A stretch of DNA of 64,000 bases from CAWIJK01 sp963836375 (GTDB lineage: Bacteria > Actinomycetota > Acidimicrobiia > Acidimicrobiales > RAAP-2), in the NCBI GenBank assembly GCA_963836375.1, contig CAWIJK010000001.1, positions 682,001 through 746,000 on the forward strand, written 5' to 3'. The position numbers and the translations under genes were made by a program. This document shows, in pieces, positions 1 through 8,371 of the stretch; position 1 is the first letter of the stretch; each line of letters opens with the position of its first letter. Under the pieces are notes generated by a model. It saw only the letters and a list, made by a program, of their open reading frames with translations, was not told the origin of the DNA and did not search any database.

Positions 1-74
1 CTTCGGGGACACTTCTAGATGTCCGGTGTGCCGGTTTCCCACCGGTTAGACCGAGTTCGGCGCGTCTGTGGCTG

Positions 75-449
75 TCAACCGGCGAGGCGGCGCTTCTTCT
101 TCCGCACATCGAATCCCAATGCTTCGTACCCCGGGACCCGCTTGGAATGCATTCGGGCCAGGACGGGCACATTTGCGTCGACATAGTCAAGAACCTCAAT
201 GCTCATCTTCGATGCTGTTTGGCTGAGGCACTCGACCGACGTACGTCTGCCAAGTGCCACTTCATATGACGGCGTCAAAGTGGGGCACCCTAAACCCTCT
301 GTCACCTTCCGAATGCGATCGGTGCGGACGTCGACCCAGATCAACGAAAGGCCCAGATCAACGAAAGGAGAGCTGATCAACGCCTCTCCGAGCGTTCCAT
401 CGCCAGTTGGCCGCTGGTGACGTGCTTCGGTTTCCCCTGCCGTTGACAC
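75..449 (-). CDS. hypothetical protein, doubtful
   Basis: This is an open frame of 124 codons that I do not recognise. It ends in a basic tail (KKKRRLAG) and has no visible domain, signal peptide or membrane segment. An internal Met near residue 82 would give a 43-residue product. It lies divergent to the GntR regulator, but no clear ribosome-binding site or promoter supports it. The surrounding 470 bases are lower in GC than the housekeeping part of the window and may be degenerate mobile-element or intergenic sequence. Confidence 0.2.
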   Translation of the reverse strand: MSTAGETEARHQRPTGDGTLGEALISSPFVDLGLSLIWVDVRTDRIRKVTEGLGCPTLTPSYEVALGRRTSVECLSQTASKMSIEVLDYVDANVPVLARMHSKRVPGYEALGFDVRKKKRRLAG

Positions 450-494
450 AAAGGATACGCCTCCTCTAGTCTTGTCTTATGACAATAGGACAAG
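443..494 (+). promoter_or_regulatory. leaderless promoter with overlapping operator for the GntR-ABC operon
   Basis: A TTGACA box (443-448) is followed 18 nt later by TAGTCT (467-472). Seven nt further lies the A of the ATG at 479, the spacing expected for transcription starting on the start codon. A 24-bp imperfect palindrome with CTTGTC/GACAAG arms and inner TAT/ATA (471-494) covers the end of the -10 box, the presumed start site and the first codons. Autorepression by the encoded GntR/YtrA-type regulator is inferred from this position. Confidence 0.55.
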
Positions 495-994
495 AGGGTA
501 GAGACTCGGCCGATGCCGCGAACGCCTCCCCAGAGGGGGACGGAGTCCCGGTATCGCCAATCGAGTTCCGGCTCGACCCCGCCTCTGGTGTGCCGACCTA
601 CCTGCAGTTGGTCCATCAGGTCGAGCATGCGCTCCGTCTCGGCTACCTCAAGGTCGGAGACCAACTGCCCAAGGTCAGGGACGTGGTTGCGTCGTTGGCA
701 ATCAACCCGAACACGGTGTCCAAGGCCTACCGCGAGCTGGAGACCAAGGGTCTCATCGTTGGGCGTCCCGGTCAGGGCACATTCATCTCGGCAACCCTCG
801 GTCACGTCGCGCTCCCCGAACTGACCGGGCTTCGGCGTTCCCTGCGCGGCTGGCTGGCCAAGGCCGACACGGCGGGACTGGACGAGGGCGGAATCGTGGC
901 GCTTGTCGCCAGTGAGCTGCGGGATTTCTATGAGCGCCGCAGCGGTTCGAGAACCCGCGGCGCGGCGGACGACGAAACGGAGGGGGTTGCATGA
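479..994 (+). CDS. GntR-family (YtrA subfamily) transcriptional regulator
   Basis: A 171-residue regulator. An N-terminal winged helix of the GntR type spans roughly residues 37-105, with PTYLQLVHQVEHAL, the recognition-helix pattern INPNTVSKAYRELE and the wing GLIVGRPGQGTFI. The short C-terminal helical part (~60 residues) fits the YtrA subfamily, which lacks a large effector domain and usually controls an adjacent ABC transporter. The stop overlaps the start of the ATPase gene by 4 nt (ATGA), so the two are translationally coupled. The ATG at 479 is preferred because a TANNNT box lies 7 nt upstream and no Shine-Dalgarno sequence is present, suggesting a leaderless mRNA. Binding to the palindrome over its own start is inferred. 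Confidence 0.85.
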   Translation: MTIGQEGRDSADAANASPEGDGVPVSPIEFRLDPASGVPTYLQLVHQVEHALRLGYLKVGDQLPKVRDVVASLAINPNTVSKAYRELETKGLIVGRPGQGTFISATLGHVALPELTGLRRSLRGWLAKADTAGLDEGGIVALVASELRDFYERRSGSRTRGAADDETEGVA

Positions 995-1893
995 ACGTCA
1001 TCGAGGCAAGCAACCTGGGCAAGCGCTACGGCAGCACACAGGCGCTGCGCGAGTGTTCGCTCGTTGTACCCGAAGGTCACGTGGCTGCACTAGTCGGTCC
1101 CAACGGCGCCGGTAAGAGCACGCTCTTGAACCTGGCCGTCGGCCTTTCGGAGCCCTCCGAGGGCGGCCTCACCGTGCTCGGGGGTCTCCCTCCCGGATCG
1201 CTCGGCGCATTGGATGGCGTCGCATTCGTGGCCCAGGACACGCCGCTCTACAAGAACGTGTCGGCGGGGGACATGTTGCACCTGACCCGCAACCTGAACC
1301 GGCGCTTCGACCAGGTCTACGCCGAGGCCCGGCTCGGCGAGCTGGGCATTCCGCTGAAGCGCAAGGCAGGCAAGTTGTCCGGTGGCCAACAGGCCCAGCT
1401 GGCGCTGACGCTGGCGCTGGCCCGACGTCCTCGGTTGCTGGTGCTCGATGAACCGGTGGCGATGCTCGACCCGATTGCCCGACACGACTTCATGGCCACG
1501 GTGCTGACGGCGGCGGCCGATGACGGAGTGTCGGTCCTGCTGTCCTCGCACGTGCTCGCCGAGCTGGAACGCGTAGCCGACTATCTGATCCTGCTATCGC
1601 GGGGCCGGGTGCAGGTGGCCGGCGAGGTCGACGACCTGCTCGCCGGCCACCGCATGCTCACCGGACCAGCGGCCGAGGCCGAGGCGTACACAGACCGGCC
1701 GGTGGTGCATGTCCGCCGTGGCGGGGCACAGGCGCACCTGCTGGTTCGGGCCACTGCCAGCGACCCGGTCCCGCGAGGCTGGGAGTCGCATCCCGTCGGC
1801 CTGGAAGAACTCACCCTGGGCTACCTGCGCGAGCCCGGCGCCGCAGCATTGCCGGGCCCGTCCCCATCCGAGATCCAGAAACCTTGGAGATGA
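991..1893 (+). CDS. ABC transporter ATP-binding protein
   Basis: The nucleotide-binding subunit of an ABC-2 type exporter, 300 residues. Visible motifs are Walker A GPNGAGKST at residues 36-44, signature LSGGQQAQ, Walker B LLVLDEP and the H-loop LLSSH. The last ~80 residues form the C-terminal extension common in drug or peptide exporter ATPases. A GGAGGGGG ribosome-binding site precedes the ATG, which overlaps the regulator stop. It should couple ATP hydrolysis to the membrane subunit encoded 4 nt downstream. Substrate is unknown; YtrA-linked transporters often respond to cell-envelope stress or antimicrobial compounds. Confidence 0.9.
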   Translation: MNVIEASNLGKRYGSTQALRECSLVVPEGHVAALVGPNGAGKSTLLNLAVGLSEPSEGGLTVLGGLPPGSLGALDGVAFVAQDTPLYKNVSAGDMLHLTRNLNRRFDQVYAEARLGELGIPLKRKAGKLSGGQQAQLALTLALARRPRLLVLDEPVAMLDPIARHDFMATVLTAAADDGVSVLLSSHVLAELERVADYLILLSRGRVQVAGEVDDLLAGHRMLTGPAAEAEAYTDRPVVHVRRGGAQAHLLVRATASDPVPRGWESHPVGLEELTLGYLREPGAAALPGPSPSEIQKPWR

Positions 1894-1897
1894 CGAA

Positions 1898-2968
1898 TTG
1901 ACCACGATGACCATTCCCGCCCGTCTGGACGAGCACACGAACCTTCGGCCACTGGCGTGGCGTCGGTTGACCTGGGTCACCTGGCGGCAGCACCGAATCG
2001 CGCTGGGCGGTGTCGCCGCGCTGCTCGGTGTGCTGGCGCTGTGGCTGTGGCTTGTAGGCCTTCAGCTACATCACGCCTATGCGGCCGCATCCGCCTGTCA
2101 CCCGACGAGCTCGGCTGCCTGCCAGAACCTGATCGCCACCTTCGATTCCATGAACGTCTTTCTCAAGGGAGGCTTCATTCTCCAGCCCCTGCCCGCGCTC
2201 ATCGGGGCCTTCGTCGGGGCGCCGGTACTGGCCCGTGAGCTCGAGACAGGCACGTTCCGCTTCGCCTGGACACAGGGCTTCGGGCGATGGCGCTGGGCGC
2301 TCGCCAAGCTGGTGCTACTCGGGGTGGCGGTGGTCGTCGTCGCCGAAGCGTTCAGCCTGTTGTTGTCCTGGTACTACCAGCCGTATCTCGCCACGAGCAA
2401 TCAGTCCGTGTGGGCCTCGCCCAGCCCGCTCTCTCCTGGGCTCTTCGACCTGCGCGGCGTCGCATTCGCAGGCTGGACGCTGGCCGCCTTCGCGATCGGC
2501 GCCCTCGCCGGTATGCTCATCCGCCGGGTCGTCCCGGCAATCGTCGCCACCCTCGCCGCCTATACCGGCCTCGCCTTACTGGCCGGAAACGTCCTCCGCC
2601 AGCACTACCTGGCGCCGCTGGTCGCGAAGAATTCGAACGTAGCCACTTCCGCCTGGATCACGAGCGAGTGGTGGACAAAGGGCGGAAAGTTCGCGTTCGG
2701 AGGGCGACCTCCACTCAGCCTCCTTCCAAAGCTCTGTCCCTCCAGTTTCCAAACTGGCGCCGGCGGGCCAGGTGGCGCCGGAATTTTGGGCTCTGGCTCC
2801 CTCAGCCCAACGCAGTGTCTCGTCCAACATGGCTACACGCAGTGGGCCGACTACCAGCCGGCCAGCCACTTCTGGCCGTTCCAGTGGATCGAGGGCGGAT
2901 GGCTGCTCGCGTTGTCGGTGTTGCTCATCGCCATAACCGTCTGGCTGGTCCGCCGCAGCGCGGCCTGA
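1898..2968 (+). CDS. ABC-2 type transporter permease
   Basis: A membrane subunit of 356 residues pairing with the preceding ATPase. It has about six hydrophobic segments, the first after WRQHRIALGG and the last at WLLALSVLLIAITVWLV. The stretch PVLARELETGTFRFAWTQ is typical of actinobacterial ABC-2 permeases. A TTG start at 1898 is preferred because GGAGA lies 7 nt upstream; an in-frame ATG at 1907 is an alternative. A large extracytoplasmic loop between the last two segments contains two cysteines (CPSS and QCLVQ). The three genes form one operon. Confidence 0.8.
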   Translation: MTTMTIPARLDEHTNLRPLAWRRLTWVTWRQHRIALGGVAALLGVLALWLWLVGLQLHHAYAAASACHPTSSAACQNLIATFDSMNVFLKGGFILQPLPALIGAFVGAPVLARELETGTFRFAWTQGFGRWRWALAKLVLLGVAVVVVAEAFSLLLSWYYQPYLATSNQSVWASPSPLSPGLFDLRGVAFAGWTLAAFAIGALAGMLIRRVVPAIVATLAAYTGLALLAGNVLRQHYLAPLVAKNSNVATSAWITSEWWTKGGKFAFGGRPPLSLLPKLCPSSFQTGAGGPGGAGILGSGSLSPTQCLVQHGYTQWADYQPASHFWPFQWIEGGWLLALSVLLIAITVWLVRRSAA

Positions 2969-3339
2969 ACACCCGGACACATTTCGTCCGAGACGTGGAC
3001 TTTGACCATTTGCCAACGCTCCACCGGACCAAGACGTCGGACATCGGTGGGCTCATCGGCTGGATTACCCCCGGACACGCTGTTCCCGACCGGTCGAGTT
3101 GGTCGGCTCTTGAATGCGAAAAGCGCCCCCTAACGGGCGACTTGAGGGTGCCCCCGTTCACCGCGAAGGTGTCGCGCTCAGACCCCCTGTCGTGAGCTTT
3201 CGGGGGCACTTCATGAGGGGTCAAGCTCAGGGGTTTCAGCGGAGACGACTATTCGCTCCCAGACTGCTAGCTGCCCCGCCCCACTTCTCCCGATCAATAA
3301 AACGCGCGACACTCTCCCCGGTGATGCTCGCCAGGTGTC
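2969..3339. other. intergenic, no gene seen
   Basis: No convincing coding frame. The stretch holds short G-runs and an imperfect inverted repeat (GACCCC near 3181, GGGGTC near 3217) without a T-tract. The phrase GGGGGCACTTCATGAGG near 3201 loosely resembles GGGGACACTTCTAGATG at window position 6. This may be an eroded shared element end, but the evidence is too weak to call. Confidence 0.3.
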
Positions 3340-3798
3340 GTGCCTTCCATGGAGGAAACCGGGGCGGTCGATGAGGTGAGTCGGTCCAGCCGCCGACGCA
3401 ACGTCGTGCTCGTCATAATCAGGTGCGCTGCTTCGCTGGCAATGATCGTCGCAGCACTCTGGTTGCCCTGGTCGACCTTCGAAGAGGGCGCCCGCAGGGC
3501 GATCACCTTCACCGCCGGGTCGCTCACCGGCTCGCTCGTCGCGCTTGCCCTCTTCACGATCGTCTTGTCTACGGCGACTCTGCGTTGGCCATCAATCTGG
3601 ATCAGGTGGGCCATCCTGGTGGCTTGTGCCTGTGCGTTGGGTTTCGCTGTGGTGGTGGCGCTGCACTCGATCTCGTCAGCAAACTCAGTGCTAACCCACG
3701 CCTATTCGCAGACGTCGTATGCATCAGGCTCGGTGCTCGGGGTGCTGTCTGGGGTAGCGATGACGGCCACGGCTGTCCTCGGTCTGAGAACGCCGTGA
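3340..3798 (+). CDS. hypothetical four-helix membrane protein
   Basis: A 152-residue protein (GTG at 3340; ATG at 3349 is an alternative start). After a basic N-terminus (SRSSRRRN) there are four hydrophobic segments, around residues 23-43, 60-80, 86-106 and 127-148, with an LPWSTF motif after the first. There is no recognised family. The topology suggests a small integral membrane protein with both ends in the cytoplasm. It is not obviously part of the ABC operon, being 370 nt downstream. Function unknown. Confidence 0.45.
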   Translation: MPSMEETGAVDEVSRSSRRRNVVLVIIRCAASLAMIVAALWLPWSTFEEGARRAITFTAGSLTGSLVALALFTIVLSTATLRWPSIWIRWAILVACACALGFAVVVALHSISSANSVLTHAYSQTSYASGSVLGVLSGVAMTATAVLGLRTP

Positions 3799-4099
3799 GG
3801 ACAACTGCCATCTGAGATCCCCGGGAGAGGGCCTTCTTCCATGCGGGAAACGGCGGTAGACCTCCCTTCGGTATTTCGAATGTCGACGATTGGTCCATCC
3901 TCCACCGTAAGGATCTGCCAGCGGTTGGTTCGGATCATCAGAATCGGATGTTGACTGAGGATCGAGGATCGTGAGATCGACGAGGATATTGTCCTTGTGA
4001 ACGATCGTCTCGGTGACGTCGATGACACCAACCAGGATGCGCTCCTAGAGTGTCGGCCGAGGGTTCCAGATCGATTGTCGCTCCCCGAAACGGAAACCG
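3799..4099. other. intergenic, no gene seen
   Basis: About 300 bases without a supported gene. Short minus-strand frames occur but lack ribosome-binding sites and recognisable domains. It precedes the APC permease and may hold its promoter, which I could not place. Confidence 0.3.
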
Positions 4100-5430
4100 A
4101 TGGCGGAGTCGAAGATGAAGTCGAGCATCGGCCTTCCCGCGGCCCTGAGTATCGGGATCGGCGGGATGATCGGTGCTGGGATCTTCTCCATCCTCGGAGT
4201 CGTCGCAGGTATCTCCGGTTCGGCCCTCCCAATCTCTTTCGCGATCGGTGGGGTAGTTGCCGGCCTGGCTGCCTACAGCTACGTCGCCCTTGGCAAGGCC
4301 TTCCCGACGGTTGGGGGCTCGGTCACTTTCTTGGTCCGTGGCTACGGCGAAGGGGTGCTCTCCGGTTCGCTCAGCCTCTTCCAGTACTTCAGCTTCATCA
4401 TCACGATCGCGCTCTACGCCACCGGGTTCGCCGCCTATGCCGGGACGTTCATTGCCCTCCCGTCCAAGGTGTGGGCAGTCGGCGTCGTGCTCGCCTTCAC
4501 GCTCATCAATTTTCTTGGCACCCGGACCATGGGGCGGGCGGAGTCCATCATTGTGATTATCAAGCTCACGATCCTCGTCGTCTTCATCGTGGCGGCATTC
4601 GTCGCACTTCCAGGCAGAGGGCTCGATCGGCTGTCACCAGCCACCTGGCCGGGTCCACTCGCAGTCCTGAGTGGTGCCGCGGTGCTGTTCGTCGGCTACG
4701 AGGGCTTCGGTCTGATCACAAATGCCGCGGCCAACATGACACAGCCCACCCGCGAATTGCCCGCGCTATCTACGGCAGTGTGGCAACGGTGATCGTGATT
4801 TACATTCTTGTGGCCATCGGCGTGGTGACCAACGTGCCTCTCGATGTCCTCAGGGGTCTTGGCGACTCTGCCCTGGCCGTTGCCGCCAGGCCGTCACTTG
4901 GGGAAACAGGTTTCAGATTGGTCGCCATCGCGGCGTTGCTGGCGACCGCGTCAGCAGTGAACGCCACGCTGTTCGGCTCTGCGAACGTCGCCTACCAGAT
5001 CGCCAAGAACGGTGATCTTCCCCCGGCCTTCACCCGGGAACTATGGGGTCGGGATGTGGAAGGGCTCTTCATTACTTCCGCCCTCGTGCTGGTCTTCGTT
5101 CTCCTCTTCCCGTTGAGTGCCGTTGCCTCGATGGGAAGCGCCGGGTTCCTCTTGATCTACGCGGCAGTCAGTATCGGTCATCTCAGGATTCGAACTGAGA
5201 CGGGTGCAAAGGCTTGGCCAATCCTCGCCTCCGCAGTCACCTGTCTCGCTCTTCTCATCGTCCTCGCCTACAAGATGGCAACCTCGGCTCCAAAGTCATT
5301 GATCGCCCTCGGAGTCACCTTGGCAGTGAGCTTCGTGTTCGAGGTTGCCTACCGGCGTATAACGGGGCGCACTTTCCGAGCGATACTCCGCCGGAGCGAC
5401 CCCGGGTTCCCCGGACGGGGCGCCCATTGA
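4100..5430 (+). CDS. APC-family amino acid permease, interrupted by a frameshift
   Basis: The first 220 codons encode the N-terminal half of an amino acid-polyamine-organocation transporter: IGIGGMIGAGIFSILG, the substrate-binding glycine-rich helix 1, then seven further hydrophobic segments. After MTQPTRELP the frame is lost. Homology resumes in the +1 frame with RAIYGSVATVIVIYILVAIG and continues through the remaining helices to 5430. Restoring one C at 4760-4762 (CCC to CCCC) gives one ~443-residue protein, the normal family length. An ATG at 4115 with GGAG 6 nt upstream may be the real start. Likely a cytoplasmic-membrane importer of amino acids or amines. Either a recent pseudogene or, more likely given similar breaks elsewhere, a sequence error. 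Confidence 0.75.
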
Positions 5431-5663
5431 AGAGTTTCTACCGTCTGTCGGTGCCGCTGGCTCTGATCCGTCCGAGGCTGCCACCAAACCGAAGACCTCA
5501 AGGAACCGCAAAGCCCAAACTTGTATGTCCCCAACCGAGCCCTGCCCCCGACCGCCGGGAGGGGGTGCCACCCTTCGGCGCACTTCGGAGGCAGGTGGAC
5601 TCGACGATTCGAGCAATCTGCAAACATGGTTGCGTGCCAATTCCCGATGATTCGCTTCGGTCG

Positions 5664-6377
5664 GTGATCGGGGAATCGCCCAACGAACGAGAACAGCATC
5701 GTCGATCACTCTGGGAGTACTACGACCGGCGAGTGACCGGGCGCTTGCCTGGCTTGGCCAACGCCCACGCCTACTGGACCGGTCTAGGCGTCACCGTCGA
5801 AGTCGAAGACATCGCTGCTGAAGCTGCGCAGCTTGAGCGCCTGCTTCGTGAACTATCCGCAGTCCGCTTCGTCGAAGTAGGTGCCGGGCCAGGCACTTTC
5901 ACCGGATACCTTGCGGGGAGGGGCATCGCCGTCGACCAGAGTCGAAGGGCGCTGGACGCTCTGCGCACCGTTGCTCCCGAAGTACCGGTGATCCAGGCAG
6001 ATGCCACTGCCCTACCTGTGCCGGCTCACGCCTTCGACCGCTTTTTCTCGGCGCACCTCTATGGCTTGCTTCTTCCGAGTGAGCGTGAACCCTTTCTTGC
6101 CGAGGCGCACCGGGTTGCGTCCGAGATCGTGATCCTCGACGCCGGTCGTCCCCTAGGAGTGAGCGCCGAGGAGTGGCAGGAGCGGACCCTGCCGGGGGGA
6201 GGTCGCTACAGAGTCTTCCGCCGCCACTTCGATGCGGACGCGTTGGCCGCTGAAGTCGGTGGTGTGGTCCTATTCGCCGGGCAGTTCTACGTGCTAGTAG
6301 GCACTGCGGCCGTGCCCGGTACCGCACACCCAATCTGCCGCCCCAGTGACCCGATCGGGCCTCGGCTTCGTACGTGA
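5664..6377 (+). CDS. class I SAM-dependent methyltransferase
   Basis: A protein of about 237 residues with a Rossmann-type methyltransferase core: motif I VEVGAGPGTFTGYLAG, an acidic residue after the second strand (GIAVDQSRRAL), motif II IQADATALPVPAHAFDRFF and a post-II HLYGLL segment. The N-terminal EYYDRRVTGR is common in methyltransferases acting on small molecules or quinone-like substrates. The start is uncertain; GTG at 5664 or 5634 are candidates and neither has a good ribosome-binding site. The open frame extends upstream into the permease end, but that part looks non-coding. Substrate unknown. Confidence 0.7.
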   Translation: MIGESPNEREQHRRSLWEYYDRRVTGRLPGLANAHAYWTGLGVTVEVEDIAAEAAQLERLLRELSAVRFVEVGAGPGTFTGYLAGRGIAVDQSRRALDALRTVAPEVPVIQADATALPVPAHAFDRFFSAHLYGLLLPSEREPFLAEAHRVASEIVILDAGRPLGVSAEEWQERTLPGGGRYRVFRRHFDADALAAEVGGVVLFAGQFYVLVGTAAVPGTAHPICRPSDPIGPRLRT

Positions 6378-6403
6378 CCCAGTTCACCGGGATTGGGTGC
6401 GCC

Positions 6404-6604
6404 TCAGGACGTCCGTTCGCTCGTGGTGACGGTGCGGGCCTTCCACCGTGTGAGGTAGCCACGGAGGGCGCCACCTGTGCGAGGAGGTGTCCCGGGATCG
6501 ACGGCCAGTGACTGGGTCATTCGCAGCATCTGCTCAACGAGCTCGTCGAGACCGTCGCTGTTGATTCCGTAGGCGCCCCAATCAATTGGAGAGCGCTCGA
6601 TCAT
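6404..6604 (-). CDS. small hypothetical protein
   Basis: A 66-residue frame whose ATG overlaps the stop of the upstream 104-residue frame by 4 nt (ATGA, 6601-6604), the arrangement of translationally coupled genes. An acidic helix (GLDELVEQMLRMTQSL) is followed by a basic tail. No family recognised. The coupling is the main support. Confidence 0.35.
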   Translation of the reverse strand: MIERSPIDWGAYGINSDGLDELVEQMLRMTQSLAVDPGTPPRTGGALRGYLTRWKARTVTTSERTS

Positions 6605-6915
6605 GAGGGCTGGAATACCGAGCTAACGCCATTTATCCACCAGTACCTGGGAGCGGTGCCGACGGGGTGACGGGGGTGCCCCAGACCGCCGGATATGAGC
6701 CGGGTAGGGAGCAGGTCGGCGGACTTGGTCAGATCGACCCGTTGGGCTCCTCCGCTCTCCCGCCAAGCCTCTACCTGCCACCGCTTTCCCGTTCGGTCAG
6801 TGAACCGGCCGCGGCTGACCGGCTCCGGATAGGGCATGGCAGGACCTATACCGTCGTGGGCGAACCGGAAGTACTGACCGGGCGGCACGTAGAAGGCTTC
6901 GGCGTAGTGGGCCAC
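6601..6915 (-). CDS. small hypothetical protein
   Basis: A 104-residue frame rich in aromatic residues and Arg (FYVPPGQYFRFAHDGIG; GKRWQVEAWRE). No signal peptide or membrane segment is seen, and no family is recognised. It is transcribed divergently from the TetR-like regulator starting at 6972, with 56 nt between starts, and coupled to a second small frame downstream. Divergent placement makes it a possible target of that regulator (inference). Confidence 0.4.
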   Translation of the reverse strand: MAHYAEAFYVPPGQYFRFAHDGIGPAMPYPEPVSRGRFTDRTGKRWQVEAWRESGGAQRVDLTKSADLLPTRLISGGLGHPRHPVGTAPRYWWINGVSSVFQPS

Positions 6916-6957
6916 CAGGGGTGACTACCGGCGCTGCCCAACCTGTCTCGACTTGGA

Positions 6958-6963
6958 TACAGT
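6958..6963 (+). promoter_or_regulatory. -10 box of the TetR-like gene
   Basis: TACAGT fits the actinobacterial TANNNT consensus and lies 8 nt before the ATG at 6972, again suggesting a leaderless transcript. No strong -35 hexamer is visible. Confidence 0.4.
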
Positions 6964-6971
6964 GGACCAGA

Positions 6972-7754
6972 ATGGCGGAAAATCGCACGGGAGGCCGGGG
7001 ACGCAGGCCGCGCGTGGCACGTGAAGAACTGCGCTCGATGCTCCTCGAGACGGCACTCGAGATCCTGCGTGAGGAAGGTCTTCAAACCGGATCCACGAAC
7101 ATCACCTTTAAGCGCGTCTTCGACCGGGTCCAGGTACGTACGGGAATCCAAGTGACCAACGCCTCGGTGATCAAGCGAATCTGGGAGAACCAGGCCGAGT
7201 TCCAAGCCGATGTCCTCGTGGCAGTGGCGAACGACCAGTCCCGGCCGGAGCTCGGTCTCATCTTCAATGCCCTGGGACCGCTTCTAGAAGAAGCTGACCT
7301 TTCGAATCCGGAGTCACGAGCCCGGCTCGTGCAACAGGTGTGCCGAGTAGGTGGTCAGGCCAACGCCGTCACTACGGCCGAGTCACCCAACTATCCGCTC
7401 TGGATGCATGTGGTCGCGACGGCCATTACGACCTCACACGCAGAACAGCGTGAACGGATCTTGCTGCCCCTCCGCGAGGGATACACGTCATTCACCAAGC
7501 TGTGGGAGGAGACTTTCGCCGCATTGGCAGCCCTCCTTGGATTGCGGATCCGACCTGAATCGGATATGTCACAGTTCGTGATGGTGCTTACGGCGTTGGA
7601 CCAGGGATTCTCCCTCCGCCACCGCATAAACGGAAAGATCGAGTACGTCACCCGGCCGACCGGGCCGAACGGGGAGAACGAGGACTGGACGCTATTCGCC
7701 CTCGGACTCGAAGCGCTTGTGCACCAGTTCTTCGAGATCGACCCGGACTGGTAA
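6972..7754 (+). CDS. TetR-like transcriptional regulator
   Basis: A 260-residue protein. The N-terminus is very basic (RTGGRGRRPRVAREEL), followed by a helix (MLLETALEILREEGL) and a helix-turn-helix-like region with an unusually long insertion (VQVRTGIQVTNASVIKRIWENQAEFQADVL). The last part resembles the TetR recognition helix and the start of helix 4 (normally Y-x-F/H-x-x-K). The ~190-residue C-terminal part is helical, as in ligand-binding domains, and ends at FFEIDPDW. The ATG at 6972 is chosen over an upstream in-frame start because of the TACAGT box. It probably regulates itself and the divergent small genes; ligand unknown. Confidence 0.6.
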   Translation: MAENRTGGRGRRPRVAREELRSMLLETALEILREEGLQTGSTNITFKRVFDRVQVRTGIQVTNASVIKRIWENQAEFQADVLVAVANDQSRPELGLIFNALGPLLEEADLSNPESRARLVQQVCRVGGQANAVTTAESPNYPLWMHVVATAITTSHAEQRERILLPLREGYTSFTKLWEETFAALAALLGLRIRPESDMSQFVMVLTALDQGFSLRHRINGKIEYVTRPTGPNGENEDWTLFALGLEALVHQFFEIDPDW

Positions 7755-8371
7755 CCAGAGCGCCGGGATGTCGCGGACAGCGAGGGTCTACGCCGCGACT
7801 GAGGTGGGCCGAGTGCGCCGATGCACCATGCCCGGAGCCCCCCAGAGGCGAGACGCCAGGCCATGGTCATCGGTTGTTCGGGAATCCGCCGCCCTCAAGT
7901 GAGTGTAGGCACTCAGCCCAACCATTGCAACTCAACATTGCAGCCGTCCCCATGGGGAGAACCTTGCCTGGGCCCAGGTGCCTCCGTCCACCGGCTCGGA
8001 GCGCCACCTACGTGCAGATCTGCTCGGGATTCGGGGACAGGTCGCCCCCGCCCCGAGGGGGGCTCAGCTTGCGATCGGGCGTCGGGGACCTTCTCTGACT
8101 TCTATATCGACCTCACATCCGAGGAAATAGAGCAGGGAAATGAGTTGTCGCAGGGATTTCGAATAGTTCGTCGGGTCTGACAGTCGGTAGAGCTGTGTTG
8201 GGATGTCCCGAGGAGCCGGGATGCCCCCCTGGCGCAGAAGCCGGAGGCCTCATATCGCTTCCGAGCCTCTTAGGTCAGCCGGTAGAGCGTCAACTCTGCC
8301 ATGTAGGAGGGATCCTCGTTGTGTTCGAGAACCGCGTCGATGGGACTGCTTCCCTCGGCGCCCGAGCCGAG
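7755..8371. other. intergenic region, no supported gene
   Basis: About 600 bases with only short frames of mixed composition and no ribosome-binding sites or domains. A segment at 8268-8335 has D-arm-like (GTCAGCCGGTAGAGC) and T-loop-like (GTGTTCGAGAA) phrases, but the anticodon and acceptor stems do not form, so no tRNA is called. Confidence 0.4.

Noticed and set aside
1..40. Possible insertion-sequence end resembling a stretch near 3201
   Set aside because: The resemblance is short and imperfect, and no transposase or matching inverted repeat pair is present.
3702..4232. 176-codon minus-strand frame opposite the APC permease start
   Set aside because: Ser/Arg-rich shadow sequence; only a 45-residue part looks protein-like and it has no start signal.
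8268..8335. tRNA-like segment with D-arm and T-loop phrases
   Set aside because: The anticodon and acceptor stems do not pair and no CCA or plausible anticodon is placed; at best a degenerate tRNA fragment.
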